Shown: in pieces, positions 53,148-63,320 of the stretch
How positions within the stretch are numbered: position 1 is the stretch's first letter
How the letters are laid out: every line of letters begins with the position of its first letter
Assembly (NCBI GenBank): GCA_021734325.1
Contig: JAIPJF010000013.1
Location: 1 to 64,000 of the forward strand
Source: Fidelibacterota bacterium
GTDB taxonomy: Bacteria; Fidelibacterota; UBA8477; JABMPR01
Direction of reading: 5' to 3'
Length of the DNA: 64,000 nt
Notes under the pieces: model-generated
Seen by the model: the letters and a program-made list of their open reading frames with translations, nothing else
Told to the model about the DNA's origin: nothing
The model's database searches: none
Translations under genes and position numbers: made by a program

Positions 53148-54965
53148 TCAAGAGCTTTCCATCTCTGCGATCTCGCTCCCTGTGGATTCCCAACGCCCTA
53201 ACAGATTTTCCAACTCAGTATTTACAAGCTCAATAGCCTGAGAGAATTCAGCCAATTTCGCCGGATTCCTTGCATGTTCTGGATGATTGAGCTTACCCTC
53301 CAGATCAGATACTCGGGCCTCAGCTTTCTCAATATCACGCTCAAGTTTCGAAAATTCTCTCCGTAAATTCTTTAAATGTTCATGCCGCTGTTTATGAGAG
53401 CTTGGACTGACTGCCCTGGGCAGAGTCGCTTTTGTGTTTTTCACCCTTGATTTTTCAAAATTGGATAGCTGGTAGCTGTCTGCAAATAGTTTTACAGATC
53501 CATCGCCAGCAAGATACAGGATCTGATCACAGACTCGATCCATTAAAAAGCGGTCGTGAGTTATGAGCAGTAGGGACCCCTCGAACTCGGTGAGACTATC
53601 TTCCAAAACTTCCAGTGTCGGGATGTCAAGATCATTCGTCGGCTCATCCAGGATTAATATATCGGCTGTTTTCAGCATCAAATTGGCCAGCAGTACCCGT
53701 GCCCGCTCGCCTCCGGACAATTGTGCCACGGGTAGATCCAGCTGATCACTCTTGAACAGGAAACGTTTTGCCCAGGCGCTTATGTGGATGGGGTTTCCCT
53801 GGTAGATGACAGTATCTCCGTCAGGAGCCAAGACACGTCTTAATGACAGGTTTTCATCAGGGAGCTTCCGGGATTGATCCAGAGTGATGATCCGAACGGC
53901 GTGACCTAATTCTATTTCTCCTGCGTCTGGCTCCAGTTGACCTCGTAGTATCTCGATCAAGGTGCTTTTACCACTCCCGTTTGCACCCATAATACCGGTC
54001 TTCATCCCTGGAGATAGCAATATTTCAAGGTCCTTGAACAGCAGCTTCCCACCTCGGGACTTTGTGAGACCTCTTGCGAAAAGCAGTTTTTTTGACCGCC
54101 GTTCACTACTCGTGAATCGTATATCAGCCTCATCTGAAAGATTGTTGCGCTGTTGCAGATCGCTAAGATTAGAAATCATATCATGGGCTTTATCGATACG
54201 GTACTGGGCTTTGGTTGTTCTGGCCTTAGGTCCGTGGCGAAGCCATTCGATCTCACGTCTTACTTTATTGGAGAGGGACATTTCTTCTGCCTGCTGTTCG
54301 CTTAAATATTTTTCTCTATCCTGAATAAATTGTGAGTAATTGCCTCGGACCTTTAAGTAGCCCTGCTTGTACCGTCGATCAAGATCCATGATATTATTGC
54401 AGGTGTTCTCCAGAAAAAGTCGATCATGACTGATGAGAATAAACGCAAAAGTCGCTACCTTCAGCAGATCTTCCAGCCAAAGGATACCAGCCAGATCCAG
54501 ATGATTGGTTGGTTCATCCAGTAAAATTAGGTCACAATCCCTTGCCAGGATCGTTGCAATGCTGACCCGCTTTTTCCAACCTCCGGAAAGCTTGTTGACC
54601 TTTGACCCCAGATCAGGAAAGCCAACCTGCTCCTGGATCTCATTCAATCGTTTCTGGATCTCCCATTCCTCAAGATGGTCCGGTATGGCTTGGAGTAAAA
54701 CCTGTCTAATGGTGATGTCTGCTTCAAAAACATCGATTTGGGGAAGATAGGCTATCCTGGTATTACCAGCGATTGAGATTTCGCCTTGATCCACGCTCTC
54801 CATGCCGGCGAGGATTTTTAGCAGGCTCGACTTCCCAGCTCCGTTGGGACCCACTAATCCTGTTCGCTCACCAACATGAAAGTTTGTAGAAAGATCCTGA
54901 AACAGATCAGTGTTGCTATAGGACTTATAAATATTCTGAGTGGAAATAAGAACGATGGGTGTCAC
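53148..54965 (-). CDS. uup: ABC-F family ATPase, Uup type
   Basis: A 605-residue soluble protein with two ABC domains and no membrane helices. Domain 1: GPNGAGKSSLLKIL, LSGGWKKRVSIA, ILLDEPTNHLDL. Domain 2: GANGSGKSTLIEIL, LSGGERARVLLA, ILDEPTNDLD. The linker between them is charged and helical. A C-terminal coiled coil (LKNLRREFSKLERDIEKAEA) marks Uup, which binds ribosomes or branched DNA. ABC-F proteins rescue or tune translation. The start is GTG 54965 without a visible ribosome-binding site, so a nearby start is possible. The upstream CHAD gene ends 14 bp before. Confidence 0.9.
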   Translation of the reverse strand: MTPIVLISTQNIYKSYSNTDLFQDLSTNFHVGERTGLVGPNGAGKSSLLKILAGMESVDQGEISIAGNTRIAYLPQIDVFEADITIRQVLLQAIPDHLEEWEIQKRLNEIQEQVGFPDLGSKVNKLSGGWKKRVSIATILARDCDLILLDEPTNHLDLAGILWLEDLLKVATFAFILISHDRLFLENTCNNIMDLDRRYKQGYLKVRGNYSQFIQDREKYLSEQQAEEMSLSNKVRREIEWLRHGPKARTTKAQYRIDKAHDMISNLSDLQQRNNLSDEADIRFTSSERRSKKLLFARGLTKSRGGKLLFKDLEILLSPGMKTGIMGANGSGKSTLIEILRGQLEPDAGEIELGHAVRIITLDQSRKLPDENLSLRRVLAPDGDTVIYQGNPIHISAWAKRFLFKSDQLDLPVAQLSGGERARVLLANLMLKTADILILDEPTNDLDIPTLEVLEDSLTEFEGSLLLITHDRFLMDRVCDQILYLAGDGSVKLFADSYQLSNFEKSRVKNTKATLPRAVSPSSHKQRHEHLKNLRREFSKLERDIEKAEARVSDLEGKLNHPEHARNPAKLAEFSQAIELVNTELENLLGRWESTGSEIAEMESS

Positions 54966-54979
54966 TTTTTGAGCCTGGT

Positions 54980-55765
54980 TTAATTCTTTTCAAAATGATG
55001 AGAAATGTGAGTCGGGACATATAATTTTGTGCCGAGCAGGAGTGATTGTTTTAACAGGTGCAGTCTCGGTTCCTGGGCTTTTGCAAAAAGCTTTGTACGA
55101 TTTTCCCGGACAAGCATATCGATAAAGATGTCAAGGTCATGGATCAAACCAAGCTGGATGCCCAATTCCTGGCTTTGATTGAGAGGATGATCGGGCTCTG
55201 CCAATTCGTCACCATACAGAAGCCTTAATTGATACCAAAGACGTTTGGTTTTCTTCCGTAAGTTATGGAGCAACTGACTTTCTGATGATGTTTGTGCCTG
55301 CCTGAAAAGCCGCTTCCCGGATTGGTAGGTGTCTTCAAGATGATCATGGATGGTTTCCAGGGAGATTTCTGTTGTACTTATCCTCATCTGAAGCCTGAAA
55401 TCTAGAAGCAACTTGTGAATGGTATCGATCACTGCTTCATGGGGGACGGGATTTACAATAAACGGATTTTGATAGAGGGATGCTTCCAGAGAAGGGTCTG
55501 GTTCAACATGGGGTGATTCAGTAAGCTGTTTGTAAGTTCCCAGCATGACCCCGGCTTCACGATAAGGGGCGACAATACGATTGATCATATGCATTGAGCG
55601 ACCCAGGTTTGGCGGGAAGTCTTGATTAAATTTTAACAATGCCCGGATATATTTTGATCGCTTGCGAATACCGTGGATTGAAATTTCAGGTTGTTCCTCA
55701 ATCGTTGTTACGAATGCATCTAATTCGTTGAGCAGCTCTGAGATTTTATCGTCAAGATTTATCAT
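54980..55765 (-). CDS. CHAD domain protein
   Basis: A 261-residue all-helical protein with two copies of the conserved His/Arg/Lys pattern of CHAD domains: IHGIRKRSKYIRALLK (about 30-45) and LHNLRKKTKRLWYQLRLL (about 170-187). CHAD domains bind inorganic polyphosphate through these basic helices. There is no CYTH (triphosphatase) domain fused to it. It is cotranscribed with uup, 14 bp apart. A polyphosphate-granule or stress role is inferred. Confidence 0.87.
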   Translation of the reverse strand: MINLDDKISELLNELDAFVTTIEEQPEISIHGIRKRSKYIRALLKFNQDFPPNLGRSMHMINRIVAPYREAGVMLGTYKQLTESPHVEPDPSLEASLYQNPFIVNPVPHEAVIDTIHKLLLDFRLQMRISTTEISLETIHDHLEDTYQSGKRLFRQAQTSSESQLLHNLRKKTKRLWYQLRLLYGDELAEPDHPLNQSQELGIQLGLIHDLDIFIDMLVRENRTKLFAKAQEPRLHLLKQSLLLGTKLYVPTHISHHFEKN

Positions 55766-55879
55766 CCTTCAATATAGACCGCGTCCTTGATGAGGGTCTC
55801 AAAAAAGTATCTTAATTCTAATGGACAAACAGGCTCTGAAAACTACATTTCAGCATCTAAAAAAGTGGGAGATCGGGAC

Positions 55880-58303
55880 ATGAGAACACTTAAGCTTCTT
55901 TTAAGTATTGTAGTCGTTTTAGTAATCATTCTGTTTGTGTGGTTAAAATTTTTCTATTTAAGAGGTCCGCTGGCCATTCAAGACGGACAGCTGACCATGC
56001 CACAGCTTTCTGCCCCAGTGGATGTGTATACTGATGAATTTGGCGTGCCCCATATCTATGCTGAGAATGAGGAAGACCTTTTCTTTGCCGTCGGGTATAT
56101 CCAGGCATCAGAAAGACTATATAAAATGGATGTTATCGCAAGAGCTGTTGAAGGTCGATTGGCCGAAGCATTTGGTGCCGATCTTGTTGGTGACGATAAA
56201 TACTTAAGAGTCTGGGGTTTTCATCGCATTGCCAAGAACATGGTCCAAAACATGTCGGCTGAGAGCAGAACTCTGCTGGGTCGTAGTCTGGAAGGGATCA
56301 ATGCCTATATCGACGAGCATATGGATGATCTTCCAGTTGAATTTAAAATCGCCGGTCACAAACCCATTCACTGGACCTATGAACATATCATCGGTTATGC
56401 ACGCCTCATGGGGCACGATCTATGTCTGGCCTGGATGCCAGAGGTTATCTTTGGCGGTGTTCTGGATAAACTTGGGGATGTAAAGGCCAGAGAGTTGTAT
56501 CCGGTGTATCCTGATACCAAACCCTATATCGTACCCAAGAAGGTTGATAATTTTAGCAGTGTCGCTGAATTCATGTTTGAACGAGAGCGGCGGGTACGAG
56601 AGATCACGGGGGCTATTGGGTCACATATTGGAAGCAACAGCTGGGTTCTGAGTGGTTCATTAACGAAAAGTGGCAAACCCATTTTGGCTAATGACCCGCA
56701 TTTAGGATATTCCCAACCTCCGGTTTGGTTTGAAATGCATCTCGTGGGTGGTCGTTTTGATGTCGCTGGCGTTACCCTGGCAGGTGTACCGCTGGTGGTC
56801 CTTGGTCAAAATCAGTACTATGCCTGGGGATTTACCAATGTTATGGTAGACGATACGGACTTTTATGTTGAGATAACCGATGATCAGCACCCGAATCAAT
56901 ATTTCTATGATGGTGAATGGCATGACATGATCATTCACGAGGAGCTCATTCAGGTGAAGGGCGGTGATCCTGTCGCCTTCCAGGTGAGAGAGACCCATCA
57001 TGGCCCCATAATAAATGACGTCCATAGCATACTGATGAAAAATGAATCACCACCTATTTCCATGTCGTGGGTGGGGAACTACATGACCAATGAATTAGAG
57101 GCATTTTTTGGACTAAACACAGCCAGGAATTGGAATGATTTCTCATCTGCTGTTTCAAAATTCTGGATACCTGGTCAAAATATGATCTATGCTGACCTTG
57201 AAGGAAATATTGGCTGGAGACCTGCTGTTGCATTGCCGCTGAGGGCGAAGGGGACGGGATTGGTTCCCCTGCCTGGAGATGATCCACAGTGGGATTGGCA
57301 AGGCTTTGTTCCCTTTGATGAGATGCCCTATCTCTTTAATCCTGACCAGGGATATATTGCCACTGCCAACAATAAGACCATTGGTGATGAATTTCCGTAT
57401 TACATCAGTGCGTACTGGGAACCGCCTGCTCGTGCCAATCGAATAAACGAGATGCTAAGGGTACCCGGGAAAAAGTATGATGTCAACGATATGCAGGCCA
57501 TTCAAATGGATGTTCTCTCCGATCACGCCCGCGATCTGACTCCCTATTTTGTTGAGCTGCTGGCCACTTCAGACAGATCACAAGCAAATTATCAAGCGGC
57601 ATATGATGCGTTGATAAATTGGGATTATGTGGTGGGAAAAGAAGATTTGGCGGCTGCCGTATTCAATGTCCTGTGGTTTAAATTTGCCTATAATCTTTAT
57701 GGAGATGAGATGGACCTGATCGGTCCGGCTTTTAAGGATGGCTTCTTTAAACTGGTGAACATCGCTATTCGAAATTCAATTTTCCTCCTGGAGAATAATC
57801 CCCAATCCTCATGGTTTGATGATGTGTCAACACCGAATATTACAGAAACACCTGCCATGATCGTTGAACGATCCTTCAAAGAAGCAATTGCTGATCTTGA
57901 AGAACGCTTTGGTGCCGATCCAAATGATTGGAATTGGGGAAATATGCATACACTCACCCATGAGCACCCCATGGCCAAGATCAAGATCCTGGACATGCTG
58001 CTGAATTTAAATGTAGGTCCCTTCCCGGCAGCCGGATCAGGTACGACGGTCAATAATATGCAGTATAGTATGCTCGATCCGTACAGCGTGGTTCTTGGTC
58101 CCTCAGTCAGACATATATATGATTTTGCCAATTTCCATAAGGGTGGTCTCAGTGTGTTGCCAACGGGACAGTCTGGGAATCCATTATCTCCCAATTACCG
58201 GGATCAGGCGGAGAAATTCAATACAGGTGCTTACCGTGATTTCCCCGTTGATGAACAAACTGTCAAATCTGCCGGATACCACCACCTGATTATGTCTCCC
58301 TGA
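55880..58303 (+). CDS. Penicillin-acylase-family N-terminal-nucleophile hydrolase
   Basis: An exported autoprocessed amidase of about 807 residues. ATG 55880, behind the GGGA purine tract, opens a strong signal-anchor (LLLSIVVVLVIILFVWLKFF). The alpha-chain start (VDVYTDEFGVPHIYAENEED) is typical. The nucleophile is S252, after G251 (HIGSNSWVLSG), where autocleavage makes the beta chain. ANDPHLGY and the later NNKTIGDEFPYY and SAYWEPPARANRI blocks are conserved. Possible substrates are acyl-homoserine lactones, N-acylated peptides or lipids; which one is not visible. Its stop is followed by a hairpin at 58324. Confidence 0.9.
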   Translation: MRTLKLLLSIVVVLVIILFVWLKFFYLRGPLAIQDGQLTMPQLSAPVDVYTDEFGVPHIYAENEEDLFFAVGYIQASERLYKMDVIARAVEGRLAEAFGADLVGDDKYLRVWGFHRIAKNMVQNMSAESRTLLGRSLEGINAYIDEHMDDLPVEFKIAGHKPIHWTYEHIIGYARLMGHDLCLAWMPEVIFGGVLDKLGDVKARELYPVYPDTKPYIVPKKVDNFSSVAEFMFERERRVREITGAIGSHIGSNSWVLSGSLTKSGKPILANDPHLGYSQPPVWFEMHLVGGRFDVAGVTLAGVPLVVLGQNQYYAWGFTNVMVDDTDFYVEITDDQHPNQYFYDGEWHDMIIHEELIQVKGGDPVAFQVRETHHGPIINDVHSILMKNESPPISMSWVGNYMTNELEAFFGLNTARNWNDFSSAVSKFWIPGQNMIYADLEGNIGWRPAVALPLRAKGTGLVPLPGDDPQWDWQGFVPFDEMPYLFNPDQGYIATANNKTIGDEFPYYISAYWEPPARANRINEMLRVPGKKYDVNDMQAIQMDVLSDHARDLTPYFVELLATSDRSQANYQAAYDALINWDYVVGKEDLAAAVFNVLWFKFAYNLYGDEMDLIGPAFKDGFFKLVNIAIRNSIFLLENNPQSSWFDDVSTPNITETPAMIVERSFKEAIADLEERFGADPNDWNWGNMHTLTHEHPMAKIKILDMLLNLNVGPFPAAGSGTTVNNMQYSMLDPYSVVLGPSVRHIYDFANFHKGGLSVLPTGQSGNPLSPNYRDQAEKFNTGAYRDFPVDEQTVKSAGYHHLIMSP

Positions 58304-58323
58304 TCAGGTTTCAGGATATAGAT

Positions 58324-58359
58324 ATTACCAGGTTGGGTTAGAAAACCTGACCTGGTAAT
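58324..58359. terminator. Strong hairpin after the acylase gene
   Basis: ATTACCAGGT (58324-58333) and ACCTGGTAAT (58350-58359) pair perfectly over 10 bp, with further partial pairing inside (TGGGTT with AACCTG). There is no T-run beyond it, so it could be a weak or factor-assisted terminator, or an mRNA-stabilising hairpin between the acylase and GDPD genes. Confidence 0.55.
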
Positions 58360-58419
58360 AATTAGGTCTAGCAATATCCTGCAGCTTGTGATGTAAATAT
58401 TCTACAGTATTTTGCAGTC

Positions 58420-59256
58420 ATGTTTGAACTTCTCCTGCTCCTCTCAATCCTTACCATCCTTTTGTACCATTTTTTTATCTGGAAACCCCTGGATACCTCT
58501 GTACTCTACAAAAATCACCCCTTTCTTCTTTTTGCCCACAGGGGTGCGCAGCTTAAGGAGCCGGAGAATACAATCCCCGCATTCAAACAAGCCATTGCCG
58601 ATGGCTGCAATGCGATTGAACTCGATGTCTACCGTACCAAGGACGGTCATCTGATCGTATTTCATGACAATTCACTGGAAAGGATAACCGGAGCCGTTGG
58701 CAGAGTGGCAGAGAAAACCCTGACCGAACTGCAATCATTAAATGCCGCCAACCACTGGTCTGGCAGAACTGAACGGATTCCCACACTTAAAGCAGTCGTT
58801 GATGCCGTACCAGATCATGTAGTATTCAATTTTGAAATTAAAAATTTTTCCTTCTTTTCGGAACAACGAACCGAATTGGAGCTGGTTCGGTTCATTCATG
58901 AAAATGATCTCAGAGATCGTGTGATTTTATCGTCTTTTAACCCATTGAACATCTGGCGGGTAAAAATGGCAGATCCGAGCATATTCACAGCACTCCTATG
59001 GTATAATCCAAGCCTGTTTTCCCTCAGGCACCCCATGGGTGTTCATTTATCCCACCCCGATATATTTCATCCATATATGGACAACCTGAATTGGGGTGTC
59101 AGGTTTTGGTCAAGGATAAAACATATCCCCATGCACGTCTGGGTGGTCAACGAACCTGAAAGGATGGAGCAATTTGCCAGAGAGCCCATGATAAAGGGCA
59201 TCATGTCCGATGATGCTGAACGACTTGCCAAAACACTTGGATATAAGGTGAAATAA
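58420..59256 (+). CDS. Glycerophosphodiester phosphodiesterase
   Basis: Hydrolyses deacylated phospholipids such as glycerophosphocholine or glycerophosphoinositol to glycerol phosphate and an alcohol. The 278 residues have the GDPD TIM-barrel: H40-R41-G42 with E49 (EPENT), E67 and D69 (AIELDVY), and H82 (FHDNS), all metal or acid-base residues. An N-terminal hydrophobic segment (LLLLLSILTILLYHFFI) anchors it. The stop overlaps the ATG of the MarC gene (TAATG). Confidence 0.93.
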   Translation: MFELLLLLSILTILLYHFFIWKPLDTSVLYKNHPFLLFAHRGAQLKEPENTIPAFKQAIADGCNAIELDVYRTKDGHLIVFHDNSLERITGAVGRVAEKTLTELQSLNAANHWSGRTERIPTLKAVVDAVPDHVVFNFEIKNFSFFSEQRTELELVRFIHENDLRDRVILSSFNPLNIWRVKMADPSIFTALLWYNPSLFSLRHPMGVHLSHPDIFHPYMDNLNWGVRFWSRIKHIPMHVWVVNEPERMEQFAREPMIKGIMSDDAERLAKTLGYKVK

Positions 59257-59906
59257 TGGACGTTTTAAAATATGTACTGGAAATATTTCCTGCTGTTATT
59301 GTGATCTTGAACCCCTTTGGGGCAGCCCTGATCTTCGTATCACTAACCCAGGATGACGATCGGAAAGAACTAAGTAAAAAGTCACGTAGAACAGCACTGA
59401 CAGTAATCATTACCCTTTTTGTCTTTATGTTTCTTGGACAGTTGATTTTCGATCTCTATCGTATTACGCTGGATGCCTTTAGGATTGCCGGTGGAATTTT
59501 GTTGTTTGGAATGGGTATGAGTATGATCAGGGGTAAACACCCCCAATCGCAAATCACAGACAAAGAGAGAGCTGAGGTGGTGGATCAGGAGGATATTTCC
59601 ATCATCCCGATGGGAATTCCTGTTTTGAGCGGTCCCGGTAGTATTGCCACCATAATGGTTTATCGCTCAGAAGCCCATATGAACTTTCAAATAGTCACCT
59701 TAATCCTTTCCATCCTGAGCGCAGGGATAATTGTGTTTTACACATTAAAATATTCCCACATAATGGTGAAACGGTTTGGGAAGACAGCGCTACGGATAAT
59801 TTCCCGGATCATGGGCTTGCTGGTGGTAACCATGGCGGTTCAATTTATTATTTCCGGAACAACTGCCGTCATGACAAAATCTTTCCCCGGATTGTTGCTC
59901 AAATAG
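59256..59906 (+). CDS. MarC family integral membrane protein
   Basis: A 216-residue inner-membrane protein with six predicted helices. NPFGAALIFVSLTQDDDRKE near the start, a following FDLYRITLDAFRIAGGILL helix and MGIPVLSGPGSIATIMVY are the MarC/UPF0056 blocks. The family's transport role is not established. It is translated from an ATG overlapping the GDPD stop. Confidence 0.9.
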   Translation: MDVLKYVLEIFPAVIVILNPFGAALIFVSLTQDDDRKELSKKSRRTALTVIITLFVFMFLGQLIFDLYRITLDAFRIAGGILLFGMGMSMIRGKHPQSQITDKERAEVVDQEDISIIPMGIPVLSGPGSIATIMVYRSEAHMNFQIVTLILSILSAGIIVFYTLKYSHIMVKRFGKTALRIISRIMGLLVVTMAVQFIISGTTAVMTKSFPGLLLK

Positions 59907-59917
59907 GATCGCTTTTA

Positions 59918-60979
59918 ATGGCCGGGAACTCCCAATTAGGCAGACTTCTACCGTTTTTTTTCATTTATGCTGGATTAATGGGATCCTTGTACGGTCAGCA
60001 CTTTCGACAGATAAAAATACCTGAACTAAAGGATTTTATTTCTGATACCCTGCATATTGAGCTGTCGGAAGAGACAATTAATGAGTGGGGAACCAGGATC
60101 AGGGTGGTGGATTCAAGAGCCCTGAATGGCTCAATCCTGGGAATCCAGCAAATAAAGAAGTGGAAAGTCATCCCGGTTGATCAATACCTGGCAATGGATG
60201 CATCCCTCTCAAATCTATTTGAGACCCAATTCAGTAATGATTCTTTGAATCTGTCAGGAACCCTCCATGTTTCTCATCTCATTCTCTGGTACGACAATCA
60301 ACAGGCGCTAACCCATGGGCTCTGTCTGAATGCTTATACCACCTTCCATGATTCTTTGGATAATCCCATCAGTAACTGGATATGGGAAATCCGTGTCAAA
60401 CGTGAGCGGAAGGAAGAAGAAGCTCTTTTCCTTGCCAGAGTGGTCCGGCAATTGATCAAGGACCAGTCCAGCGCTTTGTCAAAGCAGAACTTCAATCCGG
60501 AATTTTACCCATATCTTTTCCGTCGTCAACTGTTGTCCTGGTCAGAGTTCATATACCTCAAGGACGGTTATGCCCTCAATGTCCATTTTACTCTGGATTT
60601 CCCACCTGATCAGAAATCTAAATGGCAACGAGGATCTCCAGGGATATTTTATCGAAAATCTGCCATTCATGAATCCATTGCCATGGGGGGCAAGGATCAG
60701 AAATGGTACTGGCGAATTTCCCCTTCCTGGATCGCCAAAACTTCAACCACCTTCCGATTGGGCTTCAATAATTTTGAAAGGGGGCATTTTGATCATCTTG
60801 AGTTCCAGAATTTTTTGTATGTCAATGTCTCCGCACTCGCCAGTGTTGAATATCTACCAATCTTTCATAAAGGTCTGTTTGGAGGAGTTGGCATATACAG
60901 CGGATATAATTTTCTTCCCGATATCATTCCTCGAACGGAGTTGGGACTTCTCCTAAGTCTGGGAATATTACTGCCATGA
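59918..60979 (+). CDS. Secreted protein of unknown function upstream of the TonB receptor
   Basis: A 353-residue protein with a signal peptide (RLLPFFFIYAGLMGSLYGQ). The first two thirds are a mixed fold; the last third (KWYWRISPSWIAKTSTTFRL onward) has alternating strands and ends in LGILLP, suggesting an outer-membrane anchor. It starts 11 bp after MarC, and its stop overlaps the ATG of the TonB-dependent receptor (ATGA), so it is likely part of the same uptake system. No family recognised. Confidence 0.7.
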   Translation: MAGNSQLGRLLPFFFIYAGLMGSLYGQHFRQIKIPELKDFISDTLHIELSEETINEWGTRIRVVDSRALNGSILGIQQIKKWKVIPVDQYLAMDASLSNLFETQFSNDSLNLSGTLHVSHLILWYDNQQALTHGLCLNAYTTFHDSLDNPISNWIWEIRVKRERKEEEALFLARVVRQLIKDQSSALSKQNFNPEFYPYLFRRQLLSWSEFIYLKDGYALNVHFTLDFPPDQKSKWQRGSPGIFYRKSAIHESIAMGGKDQKWYWRISPSWIAKTSTTFRLGFNNFERGHFDHLEFQNFLYVNVSALASVEYLPIFHKGLFGGVGIYSGYNFLPDIIPRTELGLLLSLGILLP

Positions 60980-63309
60980 TCAGGATTCGATTCATGAGGA
61001 TTGCGCTGATTCTTTTCACGCTACTGCCTGCAGCACTCTTGGCAACTGATCTCTCAGGCTTTGTTCATGATGCCCAAACCGGTGAAAGCATCATTGGTGT
61101 GAATGTATTTATTACTGAATCAGGTAAAGGGGCGGCCAGTGACCTTAAGGGTTTTTTTGTCTTGCGAAATATTGGCACGGATCCAGTGATGGTGACCTTC
61201 TCACACATTGCCTATTCAGACACTTCCCTGATAATAGAAGCAGGCAGACAAAACTATTTTCTGGAAAGTGTCAGGCTGCACCCACATTCGATTGATACCA
61301 GAGCAGTTGAAGTCCTTGGTCAGGGTCCTGGCATCATTCAGGATATGGATATCTCAAGCCTTCAGGTTGATCCGATCATTCTGACGGAAATCCCTCAGCT
61401 CCGCAAGGACGTATTTAACCTGGTGAGATTCTCACCCAGCGTCACCACTTCAGACCCCATGTCACCGCAATATTATGTTCGGGGTAGTGACCCGGGAGAA
61501 AACCTGGTCCAACTGGATGGAATGACCATATATAATCCACAGCACTTCATGGGATCCAGCGCTGTTTTCAATCCGTACTCGATAAAGAATATCGAAATGT
61601 TGGTTGGCGGTTTTGATGCTGAATATGGTGGCCGCAACGCCTCCATTATGAATATCTCCACCCGGGAAGGTCATGAGACAGAAATCCATGGTGAATTTCG
61701 TCCCTCTATTTCTGGCATTAGCGGTGCAGTTGAATTCCCAATGGGCATGGGTGGCACGGCCATGCTCTCAGGCAGGCTATATACCGATCTTATGCTGCGG
61801 GTCATGATGGGATCTCCCAACCTGCTAACAGATTACAATGCAGCCTATCAAGTGTTGATCGGGAAGACACGATTGAGGTTCTCAGGATTTTTTGCCCGCG
61901 ATTACATGGATTACGCTATCGACAATTTACTGCTCTTTTTCCCGGAAGATCTTTTTGACACTTTCGAGGAGGGCTTTGTCACCAATACCACCAACATGGC
62001 ATTTGGTGTGAAATCTAACACGGTTCTTTTTCCCACACTGATCCTGGAAGGACAGCTGTATCATTCGGCTTCCACAGTGGATAATCTGACCAGATTTAAT
62101 TACGCCATATCTGATAGTCTGGGTAATTTGCTGGCAGCTCTGGATTACAAAACCCATATCGAGAACACCATCACGGAAAATACCGGAAAAGCAGGTTTGA
62201 ATTGGTATGCCTTCTGGAACCAGACCATAAAACTGGGTGCGGAGGTGAACGATCTCTACTTTGAAAATGAGGTAGGCCGCTTTGATGCAGATCCCGATCC
62301 CCATGAATCAGGAACCCAGTTTCAAGCACTATTCCTCCAGGATAAAATTAATCTGGGTCCCTTACAGATAAAACTTGGCATGCGGACCTCCAGATCCCTG
62401 GCTCAGGGGGATTGGAATATGGAACCGCGGGCATCCTTTAATTTGAACATCCCAGGAGGCCATCAATTCAAAGCGGCCTACGGCAAGTACTTCCAATATC
62501 TTACCACCATGGATTCAAAGGGAGATGAATTCGTTCAGTTTCTGGATTATTACCAGTCACTGGAAGATCGCAAACCTTTGAATTCGATCCATTATATACT
62601 GGGTTTAAACGGCCCATTATTTGGAGAGCTGAATTATGAGCTAAGCGCATACTATAAGGATCTTCAGCAGTTGTACCGGGCAACATACAGCAATACCCTC
62701 ACAGCAGGGGAAAGATCTGCTTTGATCGAAGGAGGGACTGGAACGGCATACGGGCTGGAAGTGCTCTTGAAGGGTGAAGTTGGGCGCTTGTCAGGATGGG
62801 TCGGTTACAATTATTCCAAGGGATACCGACAATATCCTTCCATACTCGATGGACAGAAAAGTCTATTTGATGCGGATCAACCCCATAACCTGAAAGCAAT
62901 TCTTCTGTTCAAGTTGACCCCGGATATTGTTGCCAGCTCTACTCTGCAGATTACCTCAGGATTCCCAAGAACATGGGAAACCGGAATGCGTCTCCATGCA
63001 ACTTACGATCCTCTCACAAACAGTATTGGATCCTTTGCTACCTATTTGACCCCGGAAAGAAATAATGTTCGTTTCCCTGCCAGGCTGATCTGGGATATAG
63101 GCTGGAAGAAAAAGCTGCGTTCCGGTTTTGGATTCTATCTGGCAGAATATCTGGGAGGAGTGGATGCGTATATGACCATGACCATCAAGAACCTGCTCTT
63201 CCTCCATCGGAATCCAATCTATTACTTCTATATCCCGGATTATGGATACTACGGCATGAGTACGGAATTTGTCCCATCTGTTTCAATCGGCTATAGTTTG
63301 CAATTCTAG
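60976..63309 (+). CDS. TonB-dependent outer-membrane receptor with carboxypeptidase-like N-terminal domain
   Basis: A 777-residue receptor. After the signal peptide comes an N-terminal beta domain, DLSGFVHDAQTGESIIGVNV (about 23-105), found in SusC-like receptors. The plug follows: PQLRKDVFNLVRFSPSV, YYVRGSDPGENLVQLDGM and EMLVGGFDAEYGGRNASIM. The remaining 500 or so residues form a 22-strand-type barrel ending in SIGYSLQF with a terminal Phe. It imports an unknown large nutrient with TonB energy. A lipoprotein gene follows immediately, forming a receptor-lipoprotein pair. Its start overlaps the upstream secreted protein gene. Confidence 0.92.
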   Translation: MIRIRFMRIALILFTLLPAALLATDLSGFVHDAQTGESIIGVNVFITESGKGAASDLKGFFVLRNIGTDPVMVTFSHIAYSDTSLIIEAGRQNYFLESVRLHPHSIDTRAVEVLGQGPGIIQDMDISSLQVDPIILTEIPQLRKDVFNLVRFSPSVTTSDPMSPQYYVRGSDPGENLVQLDGMTIYNPQHFMGSSAVFNPYSIKNIEMLVGGFDAEYGGRNASIMNISTREGHETEIHGEFRPSISGISGAVEFPMGMGGTAMLSGRLYTDLMLRVMMGSPNLLTDYNAAYQVLIGKTRLRFSGFFARDYMDYAIDNLLLFFPEDLFDTFEEGFVTNTTNMAFGVKSNTVLFPTLILEGQLYHSASTVDNLTRFNYAISDSLGNLLAALDYKTHIENTITENTGKAGLNWYAFWNQTIKLGAEVNDLYFENEVGRFDADPDPHESGTQFQALFLQDKINLGPLQIKLGMRTSRSLAQGDWNMEPRASFNLNIPGGHQFKAAYGKYFQYLTTMDSKGDEFVQFLDYYQSLEDRKPLNSIHYILGLNGPLFGELNYELSAYYKDLQQLYRATYSNTLTAGERSALIEGGTGTAYGLEVLLKGEVGRLSGWVGYNYSKGYRQYPSILDGQKSLFDADQPHNLKAILLFKLTPDIVASSTLQITSGFPRTWETGMRLHATYDPLTNSIGSFATYLTPERNNVRFPARLIWDIGWKKKLRSGFGFYLAEYLGGVDAYMTMTIKNLLFLHRNPIYYFYIPDYGYYGMSTEFVPSVSIGYSLQF

Positions 63310-63320
63310 GAGATGACAGG

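Noticed and set aside
53962-54324. 120-codon plus-strand ORF opposite uup
   Set aside because: Antisense to the second ABC domain and hinge of Uup. No motif, and Ser/Arg-rich composition is typical of shadows.
57697-58194. 165-codon minus-strand ORF inside the acylase gene
   Set aside because: It lies wholly opposite a well-supported gene and its translation has no domain. It is treated as a shadow.
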